Below, one piece after another: positions 1 to 5,117 of a DNA stretch of 7,111 bases. The stretch is from Bacteroidales bacterium UBA4230 (GTDB lineage: Bacteria > Bacteroidota > Bacteroidia > Bacteroidales > UBA932): contig DGXO01000026.1 of assembly GCA_002395605.1 (NCBI GenBank), positions 1 through 7,111 on the forward strand, written 5' to 3'. Position 1 is the first letter of the stretch; every line of letters starts with the position of its first letter. A program made the translations under genes and the position numbers. The notes below the pieces were generated by a model. That model worked only from the letters and a program-made list of their open reading frames with translations. It had not been told where the DNA came from and ran no database searches.

Positions 1-63
1 TTTGCACCTGGCACCGCGTTTTCGGCCGCCTCCGGTGCAAAACCACCCCCTTTTTGCACCTGG
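1..63 (-). repeat. REP-like palindromic repeat: one full 52-nt unit plus a partial unit at the window edge
   Basis: Read on the minus strand, 63 down to 12 is one complete 52-nt unit of the repeat that forms the plus-strand array at 2575-2769. It starts CCAGGTGC and ends GCGGTG. Positions 11 to 1 begin a second unit that runs off the window. The hairpin arms are GGTGCAAAA (34-42) and TTTTGCACC (52-60), a perfect 9-bp stem around a 9-nt loop (43-51). The first 35 nt of the unit are identical to the first unit of the right-hand array, and only a few bases differ later (CGGCCG here, GAGCCG there). It carries TTTCGGCC at 20-27. It lies directly upstream of the mnmA promoter. REP-like identity is inferred from the palindromic structure and the RAYT gene nearby. 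Confidence 0.85.
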
Positions 64-87
64 GAGCATATAATGGAATAAAAGTGT

Positions 88-95
88 TAACTTTG
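88..95 (+). promoter_or_regulatory. Bacteroidota -7 promoter element for mnmA (TAACTTTG)
   Basis: TAACTTTG matches the Bacteroidota sigma-ABfr -7 consensus TAnnTTTG exactly. Transcription would be expected to begin a few bases downstream, near 99-103, which coincides with the GTG start codon at 100. I see no TTTG-type -33 element at the usual spacing of about 19-21 nt; the nearest TTTG (53-56, in the repeat) is 31 nt away. There is no room for a Shine-Dalgarno sequence, so the message may be leaderless. The promoter call is inference from the motif. Confidence 0.5.
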
Positions 96-99
96 CGCC

Positions 100-1500
100 G
101 TGGATAAGAGTAAGATCAAAGTATGTGTGGGCCTTTCCGGCGGCGTGGACTCGTCGGTGGCGGCGTATCTCCTGAAGCAGGAGGGCTATGACGTCTTTGC
201 CATGTTCATGCAGAATTGGCACGACGCCGATTCCACCCTTCACGGAGACTGCGAATGGGAGGAAGACCGTTTTGTGGCCGAAATGGTTGCAAGAAAGATA
301 GGCATTCCCTTCTATTTCGTGGATCTTTCCGGGCAGTATCGCCAGCGTGTAGTTGACTACATGTTCGACGAATACTCAAAAGGCCGGACTCCCAACCCCG
401 ACGTCCTTTGCAACCGCGAAATCAAATTTGACGCTTTCCTTCAGATTGCCCTCAAATATGGCGCAGACTATGTTGCCACGGGGCATTATTGCCGAAAGGA
501 GGTCCTTCGCTCCGCTCAGGATGACACAGAGGTGTTCCGCATCCTTGAGGGCACGGATCCCAACAAAGACCAGACCTACTTCCTCTGCCAACTCTCCCAG
601 GAACAGCTTTCAAAGGCAATGTTCCCAATCGGCCATCTTACAAAACCGGAAGTGAGGCGCATAGCAAAAGAGGCTGATCTTCCTTCGGCCGAAAAAAAGG
701 ATTCCCAGGGAATATGCTTTGTGGGCAAGGTGGACCTTCCCACGTTCCTTAAGCAGAAACTTGAGTCCGTGGAAGGTGACATTGTTGAGGTTTTCGATGC
801 ATATTATGCCGAAGACTGCCTGTACAAATGGCAGCAGGATACAATCACAGGTCTTTTGAAGCCCGGCCTCTCCCTGGACCGCACTGTTCAGTACGCCCCT
901 GAAGAGAAGATCCTGACATCTGACGGCCAGCCTCTTGGAGATAGTCCATACGGAGACATTGCATTGTCCGATGAAGAACTTGACAGGCTTTCAGTCCCCG
1001 TTAGTTACAATATTGAATTCGAAACCGAAACATACCGCAGCGGTAAGAAGCATATCCGGAAAACCCGTTACAAGGATAATCCCTATGGCAAGATTGTGGG
1101 GCGTCACGAAGGTGCCCAGTTCTACACCATCGGCCAGCGAAAAGGGCTTGGAATTGGCGGTCATGAGAATCCGGTGTTTGTCATAGCTACAGATACCGCT
1201 TCCAACCGTGTGTATGTTGGAGAAGGCCATAACCACAAGGGACTCAGCAGGTTCTGCCTGAAAGTCATGCCTGGAGAAGTCCACTGGATTCGCCAGGACC
1301 TTAAAATGCAGCCCGGAGAAAACCGTCGTTACCGCGTACGCATCCGCTACCGCCAGCCTCTTCAGAGCGCTACGCTCATTATGCGCAATAGCGGCCTCTA
1401 CATCCTTTTCGACCATCCCCAAAGGGGCATCTCTGCCGGCCAGTTTGCCGTATGGTACCATGGCGAAGAGATGCTTGGTAGCGGAGTCATTGCTAAATAA
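100..1500 (+). CDS. mnmA: tRNA-specific 2-thiouridylase MnmA (tRNA U34 sulfurtransferase)
   Basis: MnmA activates the wobble uridine U34 of tRNA-Lys, -Glu and -Gln with ATP and inserts sulfur to give 2-thiouridine; it is cytosolic. The ATP-pyrophosphatase P-loop SGGVDSS is at residues 13-19. The catalytic cysteines are C104 (in LCNREIKFD) and C206 (in DSQGICFVG), with NKDQ (155-158) and YTIGQRKGLGIGG (342-354) also conserved. The start is forced: an in-frame TAA at 88-90 leaves GTG at 100 as the only ordinary start before the P-loop. At 466 aa it is about 100 residues longer than the usual ~360; most of the excess lies at about 230-330, between the second cysteine region and the GRHEGAQFYTIGQR block. 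Bacteroidota MnmA proteins often carry an insert there, but this one looks longer. Residues 134-143 are encoded by an interspersed repeat. A terminator follows immediately. Confidence 0.96.
   Translation: MDKSKIKVCVGLSGGVDSSVAAYLLKQEGYDVFAMFMQNWHDADSTLHGDCEWEEDRFVAEMVARKIGIPFYFVDLSGQYRQRVVDYMFDEYSKGRTPNPDVLCNREIKFDAFLQIALKYGADYVATGHYCRKEVLRSAQDDTEVFRILEGTDPNKDQTYFLCQLSQEQLSKAMFPIGHLTKPEVRRIAKEADLPSAEKKDSQGICFVGKVDLPTFLKQKLESVEGDIVEVFDAYYAEDCLYKWQQDTITGLLKPGLSLDRTVQYAPEEKILTSDGQPLGDSPYGDIALSDEELDRLSVPVSYNIEFETETYRSGKKHIRKTRYKDNPYGKIVGRHEGAQFYTIGQRKGLGIGGHENPVFVIATDTASNRVYVGEGHNHKGLSRFCLKVMPGEVHWIRQDLKMQPGENRRYRVRIRYRQPLQSATLIMRNSGLYILFDHPQRGISAGQFAVWYHGEEMLGSGVIAK
501..526 (+). repeat. Short interspersed palindromic repeat inserted in frame in mnmA
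   Basis: The 26 bases from GGTCCTTCGC to GGATGACA have the form of a common bacterial interspersed repeat of the type TCCTTCG...CTCAGGATGA. From memory, its translations recur in many annotations as LRSAQDD on one strand and VILSGAKDL or RSFAPLRMT on others; all three peptides can be read here in the respective frames. The core TCCT/AGGA arms make a weak imperfect palindrome. In mnmA it encodes VLRSAQDD (residues 135-142), inside the loop between ATGHYCR and the LEGTDPNKDQ block. That loop varies in length and sequence in the family, so an insertion there should be tolerated. Repeat identity comes from recall, not a search. Confidence 0.6.
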
Positions 1501-1537
1501 ATCCGTATAATTATTTTACGGATTGCGTTTTTATTTT
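1500..1537 (+). terminator. Rho-independent terminator of mnmA
   Basis: A perfect 8-bp inverted repeat, AATCCGTA (1500-1507) and TACGGATT (1517-1524), encloses a 9-nt AT-rich loop. It is followed by GCG and then a T-rich tract, TTTTTATTTT. The stem begins at the last base of the mnmA stop codon. This should end mnmA transcription and separate it from the transposase gene. Confidence 0.85.
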
Positions 1538-1564
1538 GTGATACAACAATAAAAACAGCAAAAA

Positions 1565-1611
1565 GCACCCTCAAACGTAAATAGTTGCACCCTGCCTGGC
1601 GGACTTGCACC
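1565..1611 (+). promoter_or_regulatory. Phased GCACC / TTGCACC half-sites upstream of the RAYT gene
   Basis: Three GCACC motifs start at 1565, 1587 and 1607, spaced 22 and 20 nt apart, or about two helical turns each. The last two are extended to TTGCACC (1585-1591 and 1605-1611). TTGCACC is the core of the hairpin arm of the neighbouring repeat arrays. A complementary GGTGCAA lies at 1652-1658, across the transposase start codon. These could be relics of repeat units or binding sites through which the transposase acts at its own gene. Both readings are inference. The rest of the 1538-1648 intergenic stretch shows nothing else I can identify. Confidence 0.35.
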
Positions 1612-1621
1612 TTTAATTGCG

Positions 1622-1629
1622 TAGTATTG
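1622..1629 (+). promoter_or_regulatory. Possible weak -7 element for the RAYT gene (TAGTATTG)
   Basis: TAGTATTG differs from TAnnTTTG at one position and sits 19 nt before the ATG at 1649. A TTG at 1605-1607 is only 14 nt upstream, short for a -33 element. It is the best candidate between the mnmA terminator and the gene, but a weak one, which would fit the low expression usual for such transposases. Confidence 0.25.
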
Positions 1630-1648
1630 CATAAAACAAACACGCATT

Positions 1649-2569
1649 ATGGGTGCAATGACAAACTGGCAAATGGAACAGGAATTCAGGAGATTGGGGC
1701 CTTTTACCCATCTCTACTCTTCTCCTGTGGAAAACGATTTATTGGTAGAAAATGATGAGGACAGGAAAGTGCTTATGAACATGATGGCACTGGTCTCCAG
1801 GGAATTGAATTTGGATGTGATGGCTTATGCCATAATGAGTAATCACCTCCATCTTATGATAAACGGGGACTCTGTCCAGGCAAGACTGTTTTTCGACAGT
1901 CTCATTAGGCGCCTGACGCGTTATATGGCTTCAAAAGGTAAAGCGCAGATGCTATCCAAAATAGCCTGCGGAACAACTCCGATAACCTCCTTGAATCAAT
2001 TTCGAACAGAGGTTGCTTACATTATCCGCAATCCTTTTGTGGTCAGGGAAGACATCAATCTGTTTTCCTACAAGTGGTGCAGCGGCTATCTGTATTTTAA
2101 CAACTTCCTTGATCTAATCACAGGAAAACAAAGCTGTATGCTAACTTACCGTGAAAGGCGTCAGATAACAAGGACCAGTAATGATGCAGTCCCTGACGGG
2201 CTACTTGTAAGTGACGGAATGGTTCTTCCCCATAGTTTTGTCAACTACAAAGTAGTGGAATATCTGTTTGGAAGCGCCCGTCAATACCTGCACTGGGTTC
2301 TGAAAAACGTTGAGGCACAGGTAGAAACATCCTTAAGATATGGAGAGTCCCCATCATTGTCGGATGACGAACTGTTCCAGCTGACATGTTCCATGTGCAA
2401 GTCACGGTATGGTGTCCAGTCCGTCAAAGAACTGTCGGATAACCAAAAGAAGGAGATGGCCATTACCCTACGCAACCAATACCATGCTTCTAACGGTCAA
2501 ATGGCCAGGCTAACCGGCCTGCCATTACACGTAGTCAACCAAATGTACCCGTTGTCGGCAAAACGATGA
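1649..2569 (+). CDS. REP-associated tyrosine transposase (RAYT), Y1/HUH transposase superfamily
   Basis: Y1 transposases are single-strand endonucleases that cut beside DNA hairpins through a covalent 5'-phosphotyrosine; RAYTs are the chromosomal branch tied to REP palindromes. The HUH metal-binding motif is H66-L67-H68 in AYAIMSNHLHLMI, and the catalytic tyrosine is probably Y124 in VAYIIRNPF, matching the family patterns MPNHxHLL and YIxxNPV. The opening strand is FTHLYSS (19-25). Residues about 195-306 form the C-terminal region I recall from Bacteroidales members: a helical part, then a helix-turn-helix-like end (NQYHASNGQMARLTGLPLHVVNQM, ending before the final PLSAKR). All key residues are present and the frame is intact, so it may be active. 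M4 (1658) is an alternative start. The gene is monocistronic, between the mnmA terminator and a repeat array that begins 6 nt after its stop. It looks more AT-rich than its neighbours and contains no GGCCGAAA, which suggests a separate origin. Confidence 0.88.
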   Translation: MGAMTNWQMEQEFRRLGPFTHLYSSPVENDLLVENDEDRKVLMNMMALVSRELNLDVMAYAIMSNHLHLMINGDSVQARLFFDSLIRRLTRYMASKGKAQMLSKIACGTTPITSLNQFRTEVAYIIRNPFVVREDINLFSYKWCSGYLYFNNFLDLITGKQSCMLTYRERRQITRTSNDAVPDGLLVSDGMVLPHSFVNYKVVEYLFGSARQYLHWVLKNVEAQVETSLRYGESPSLSDDELFQLTCSMCKSRYGVQSVKELSDNQKKEMAITLRNQYHASNGQMARLTGLPLHVVNQMYPLSAKR

Positions 2570-2574
2570 TAGCC

Positions 2575-2769
2575 CCAGGTGCAAAAAGGGGGTGGTTTTG
2601 CACCGGAGGGAGCCGAAAACGCGGTGCCAGGTGCAAAAAGGTGGGGGGTGCACCGGGGAAGGCCGAAAACGAGATGCCAGGTGCAAAAATGGGATGGTTT
2701 TGCACCGGAGGCAGGCGAAAACGCGGTGCCAGGTGCAAAAAGGGGGTGGTTTTGCACCCAGGGGTGGTG
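2575..2769 (+). repeat. Tandem REP/BIME-like array: three 50-52-nt units plus a partial fourth
   Basis: The units start at CCAGGTGC at 2575 (52 nt), 2627 (50 nt), 2677 (52 nt) and 2729 (partial). Each opens with arm GGTGCAAAA, a 9-nt G-rich loop and arm TTTTGCACC, followed by a tail of about GGAGG..GCCGAAAACGCGGTG. Perfect 9-bp hairpins lie at 2578-2604, 2680-2706 and 2732-2758. The loop sequence varies (AGGGGGTGG, ATGGGATGG) while the stems stay perfect. Unit 2 has lost the TTTT of its right arm, leaving GGTGCA/TGCACC. The tail is GCCGAAAAC in units 1 and 2 and GGCGAAAAC in unit 3. A right arm can also pair with the next unit's left arm, so alternative folds exist. Units abut without spacers. 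After 2758 the sequence degrades (CAGGGGTGGTGG). Association with the adjacent RAYT is inferred. Confidence 0.9.
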
Positions 2770-2806
2770 GAAATTGCGGTAATTATTGCTATATTAGCCA
2801 CACATT

Positions 2807-3751
2807 ATGCGTTACGTAATCAATCCCTGCACCGACGCCCACTGGAACATGGCGCACGATGAGTTTCTCCTGGAGGGGCTCAAGGAAACCGTGTTCTCGT
2901 TGTGGCAGAACGCGCCGTCGGTGATTATCGGCCTTAACCAAAGCGCATACGCGGAGGTCAATCTCCCCTACCTGGAGGCACACGGGATAAAACTGGCAAG
3001 ACGCGTTACCGGCGGCGGCGCGGTATATCACGACCTTGGAAACCTCAACTACAGCATTGCAGGGCCTGCAAAAGTGGTGGAGAATCATTACGACACCATG
3101 GCCGAAGCCCTGAGGCAGCTTGGCATTCCCGCAGAAAGGACAGGCCGAAACGATATAATGGTGAACGGCCGAAAATGCTCCGGCTGGGCAAAGCGCCTCT
3201 CCAAAGACCGCATGATGATTCACGGAACCCTGATGTGGGACGTGGACCTTAAAGCCCTGACTGAAGCCCTGGCGGTGCCAGGGAGTAAACTCCAGGCCGC
3301 CGGAATAGCGTCGGTCCAAAGCCGCGTCTGCAATCTCAGAAGCCTCCTTCCCCAGTTCAAAGATATAGAGAGTTTCAAAGCTGCGCTTCACGGAGCCCTT
3401 GCAGGAGAAGACCCTGAAATCCGCCTTACAGATACCCAGAAGGCGCAAGTTACAGAATTGAAACATAAAAAATTCAGCACGTGGGAATGGGTTTACGGGC
3501 GCTCACCAAAGACGGAATTCAGCACCACCAAAAAATTCCCCTGCGGTACCGTAACCGCACATTATACCCTCACCCACGGCGTCTTTTCAGAGTTGGAGTT
3601 CACCGGCGACTTTATCGGTAGCCGCCCTGCAGAAGAACTGGCCACAAAACTCCTTGGGAAACGGCCCGAAGCCGTTCTCCAGGAAAATGTAAAAGACTAT
3701 TTTGAAGGAACTACTGTGCCAGAGTTTCTTTCAGTATTTCCCCTACCGTAG
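2807..3751 (+). CDS. lplA: Lipoate-protein ligase A
   Basis: LplA activates free lipoate with ATP to lipoyl-AMP and transfers it to the lysine of lipoyl domains (E2 subunits of 2-oxoacid dehydrogenases, GcvH) in the cytoplasm. Visible family marks are the N-terminus MRYVINPCTDAHWNMAHDEF, the lipoyl-AMP loop RRVTGGGAVYHD (65-76), and GRNDIMVNGRKCSG with K123 at the position of the catalytic lysine of E. coli LplA. They are followed by HGTLMWDVDL (139-148) and a C-terminal accessory domain beginning about KFSTWEWVYGRSP (222-234). At 314 aa it is somewhat shorter than E. coli LplA but has both domains. The ATG at 2807 has no Shine-Dalgarno and lies 37 nt after the repeat array; I see no convincing promoter there. 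Two GGCCGAAA octamers lie at 3143 and 3167. Its last 41 bp overlap the end of the opposing lpdA gene. Confidence 0.95.
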   Translation: MRYVINPCTDAHWNMAHDEFLLEGLKETVFSLWQNAPSVIIGLNQSAYAEVNLPYLEAHGIKLARRVTGGGAVYHDLGNLNYSIAGPAKVVENHYDTMAEALRQLGIPAERTGRNDIMVNGRKCSGWAKRLSKDRMMIHGTLMWDVDLKALTEALAVPGSKLQAAGIASVQSRVCNLRSLLPQFKDIESFKAALHGALAGEDPEIRLTDTQKAQVTELKHKKFSTWEWVYGRSPKTEFSTTKKFPCGTVTAHYTLTHGVFSELEFTGDFIGSRPAEELATKLLGKRPEAVLQENVKDYFEGTTVPEFLSVFPLP

Positions 3752-5048
3752 GGTGAGGGAAAACAACCTCCAGCAGTTCCGGGACGGTCATGCCCTTTTC
3801 CACGGCAATTGCGGCCGAAAGGATTATCTCCGAGCAAGGATTGCCAAGCATGTGGACGCCCACAACCTCTCCTGAAGGGCCTACCAGGACCTTGCACAGG
3901 CCCTCTCCCCTCTCGTTCTCGGCCACAAAACGACCGGAATAGGCCATGGGGAGCTTGAGAACTTTCACATCCTCCCCGGCTTCCTGCTCCGTAATGCCCA
4001 CGCCTGCCACCTCAGGATTGGTATATACGATGCCGGGAATGGCCTTGTAGCTCATTTCCGCGGGGATTCCCAGCATATTTGAAACGGCGACTTCGGCCTC
4101 CCGGGAGGCGGTATGGGCAAGCATGGAGAACGCGGTCACATCACCGGCAGCCCAAACTCCCGGAACGGATGTTTCCATTTTGGAATTGACTACAATGCCC
4201 CTTTCCACCTTTACGCCAATGTTTTCAAGGCCGAAACCCCTCACATTTGCCCGACGGCCGACGCTAAGGAGTATCTTGTCTCCGGCGGCGCGGCAGGTTT
4301 CCCCTTCCGGAGTTTCATAGACTACCTCCGAGCCCTCTACGGCAACAACCTTGCAGCTCAGGTGGAATTCCACGCCCTTTTTTGCGTACTGAGCCTGCAG
4401 CATGGCCGAAATCTCCTGGTCCATGGGGCCGAGGATCTTTGGAAGCATCTCTATTACAGTGACTTTTGAGCCTACGGAATTGAAGAAGGAGGCAAACTCC
4501 ATCCCAATTACGCCGCCGCCTATAATGACCAGATTCTCAGGGATTTCCGTCATCTGAAGGAGCTCACGGTTGGTAACTATGGCAGGAGACTCCGCCACGC
4601 CGGGGATGGGCGGCACCGCGGCCTCTGAACCGGTGCAAACAAGAAGCCTTGCGGCCTCGTAGCGGCCTTCACCGGCCGAAACTGCAAAGCCTCCCGGAAC
4701 TGCGCCTTCTATGAAAGCGTTTTCTTTCACAACCTCAACGGCAGCCTCCCTCATACGTACACGAACGCCGCCGACAAGCTTTTTCACAACCTTTTCCTTG
4801 CGCTTCATCACTGCCGGGAAATCCAGGGAGGCATCTGAAACGGACACCCCGTATTTGTCTGAGTGACGGGCGTAATCGAAGAGTTTGGCGCTGTAAAGAA
4901 GTGTCTTGGTGGGTATACAGCCCTCATTGAGGCACACTCCGCCAAGTTCCCTCTTTTCAAACAGTACTACGGACATTCCGCCCTTTGCCGCCTTCTCTGC
5001 AGCCACATAACCGGCGGGGCCTCCGCCAAGAATTGCAAGATCAAACAT
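3711..5048 (-). CDS. lpdA: Dihydrolipoamide dehydrogenase (E3)
   Basis: This flavoprotein reoxidises the dihydrolipoyl group of E2 or GcvH-type proteins and reduces NAD+. The N-terminal FAD site is GGGPAG (8-13), and the redox-active disulfide is C39/C44 in GGVCLNEGCIPTK. The NAD-binding GGGVIG (177-182) continues into SKVTVIE, and a second FAD motif, AAGDV, is at 300-304. The C-terminal dimerisation domain ends in HPTVGE, giving the catalytic pair H432 and E437. At 445 aa it is at the short end of a family usually near 450-480 but looks complete. The ATG at 5046-5048 is the natural start, directly before the FAD strand. E437 and the last residues are encoded in the 41-bp convergent overlap with lplA. 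The partner gene is functionally linked, since LplA makes the lipoyl proteins this enzyme acts on. A mercuric-reductase-like relative is unlikely given the HPTxxE ending and lack of an N-terminal metal-binding domain. Confidence 0.95.
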   Translation of the reverse strand: MFDLAILGGGPAGYVAAEKAAKGGMSVVLFEKRELGGVCLNEGCIPTKTLLYSAKLFDYARHSDKYGVSVSDASLDFPAVMKRKEKVVKKLVGGVRVRMREAAVEVVKENAFIEGAVPGGFAVSAGEGRYEAARLLVCTGSEAAVPPIPGVAESPAIVTNRELLQMTEIPENLVIIGGGVIGMEFASFFNSVGSKVTVIEMLPKILGPMDQEISAMLQAQYAKKGVEFHLSCKVVAVEGSEVVYETPEGETCRAAGDKILLSVGRRANVRGFGLENIGVKVERGIVVNSKMETSVPGVWAAGDVTAFSMLAHTASREAEVAVSNMLGIPAEMSYKAIPGIVYTNPEVAGVGITEQEAGEDVKVLKLPMAYSGRFVAENERGEGLCKVLVGPSGEVVGVHMLGNPCSEIILSAAIAVEKGMTVPELLEVVFPHPTVGEILKETLAQ

Positions 5049-5057
5049 AGTTCACAG

Positions 5058-5083
5058 TTTTAGTGTACGCGAAGATACTAAAA
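5058..5083. promoter_or_regulatory. Inverted repeat in the divergent lpdA promoter region (candidate operator)
   Basis: TTTTAGT (5058-5064) and ACTAAAA (5077-5083) form a perfect 7-bp inverted repeat around 12 nt. It covers the candidate lpdA -7 element (5070-5077, minus) and lies where the upstream part of the 5118 promoter would be. A dimeric regulator could bind here and affect both directions, but AT-rich symmetry of this size also arises by chance. Confidence 0.3.
5070..5077 (-). promoter_or_regulatory. Possible -7 element for lpdA (TATCTTCG)
   Basis: On the minus strand TATCTTCG differs from TAnnTTTG at one base. It ends 21 nt before the lpdA ATG, so transcription would start about 15 nt upstream of the codon. 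No clear -33 partner is visible. Confidence 0.35.
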
Positions 5084-5090
5084 AAAATGC

Positions 5091-5098
5091 TATCTTTG
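5091..5098 (+). promoter_or_regulatory. Bacteroidota -7 promoter element for the 5118/S9B peptidase operon (TATCTTTG)
   Basis: TATCTTTG matches TAnnTTTG exactly and ends 19 nt before the ATG at 5118. The predicted leader is only about 12-15 nt and contains no Shine-Dalgarno, just A-rich sequence, which is typical of Bacteroidota. No good -33 element is seen. The 69-bp gap to lpdA therefore holds two divergent candidate promoters. Confidence 0.55.
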
Positions 5099-5117
5099 TG
5101 AAAACAAAAATGACAAA

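Noticed and set aside
496..504. Perfect Shine-Dalgarno-like AAAGGAGGT.
   Set aside because: It is inside mnmA, formed partly by the edge of the inserted repeat; the next ATG (521) is 16 nt away and opens no credible gene, and this phylum makes little use of such sites.
991..1461. 156-codon open frame on the minus strand.
   Set aside because: It is antisense to the conserved C-terminal part of mnmA and has no recognisable features.
2575..2769. CRISPR array.
   Set aside because: Units abut directly, no unique spacers separate identical repeats, and no cas genes are present.
1..2769. A composite transposon or insertion sequence carrying mnmA as cargo.
   Set aside because: RAYT proteins act on short REP hairpins and are not known to mobilise flanking genes; no target duplication or second transposase is visible, and mnmA is a normal core gene.
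2497..2862. Several open frames on both strands through the repeat array (65-98 codons, rich in Gly, Lys, Pro and Cys).
   Set aside because: They are read-through of a 50-52-nt repeat in rotating frames; the translations are only the repeat, with no independent coding signal.
2789..3466. 225-codon open frame on the minus strand.
   Set aside because: It lies antisense within lplA, whose family motifs are clear; the minus translation shows no recognisable domain.
3737..3762. TTTCCC..GGGAAA hairpin between lplA and lpdA as a bidirectional terminator.
   Set aside because: The stem is interrupted by a 5-nt bulge and there is no T tract after it on either strand.
4113..4469. 118-codon plus-strand open frame.
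   Set aside because: It is opposite the NAD-binding part of lpdA, which carries all expected motifs.
4632..4640. GGTGCAAAC resembling a repeat arm.
   Set aside because: It encodes the conserved VCTGSE segment of LpdA on the minus strand and has no partner arm, so coincidence is likelier than a repeat relic.
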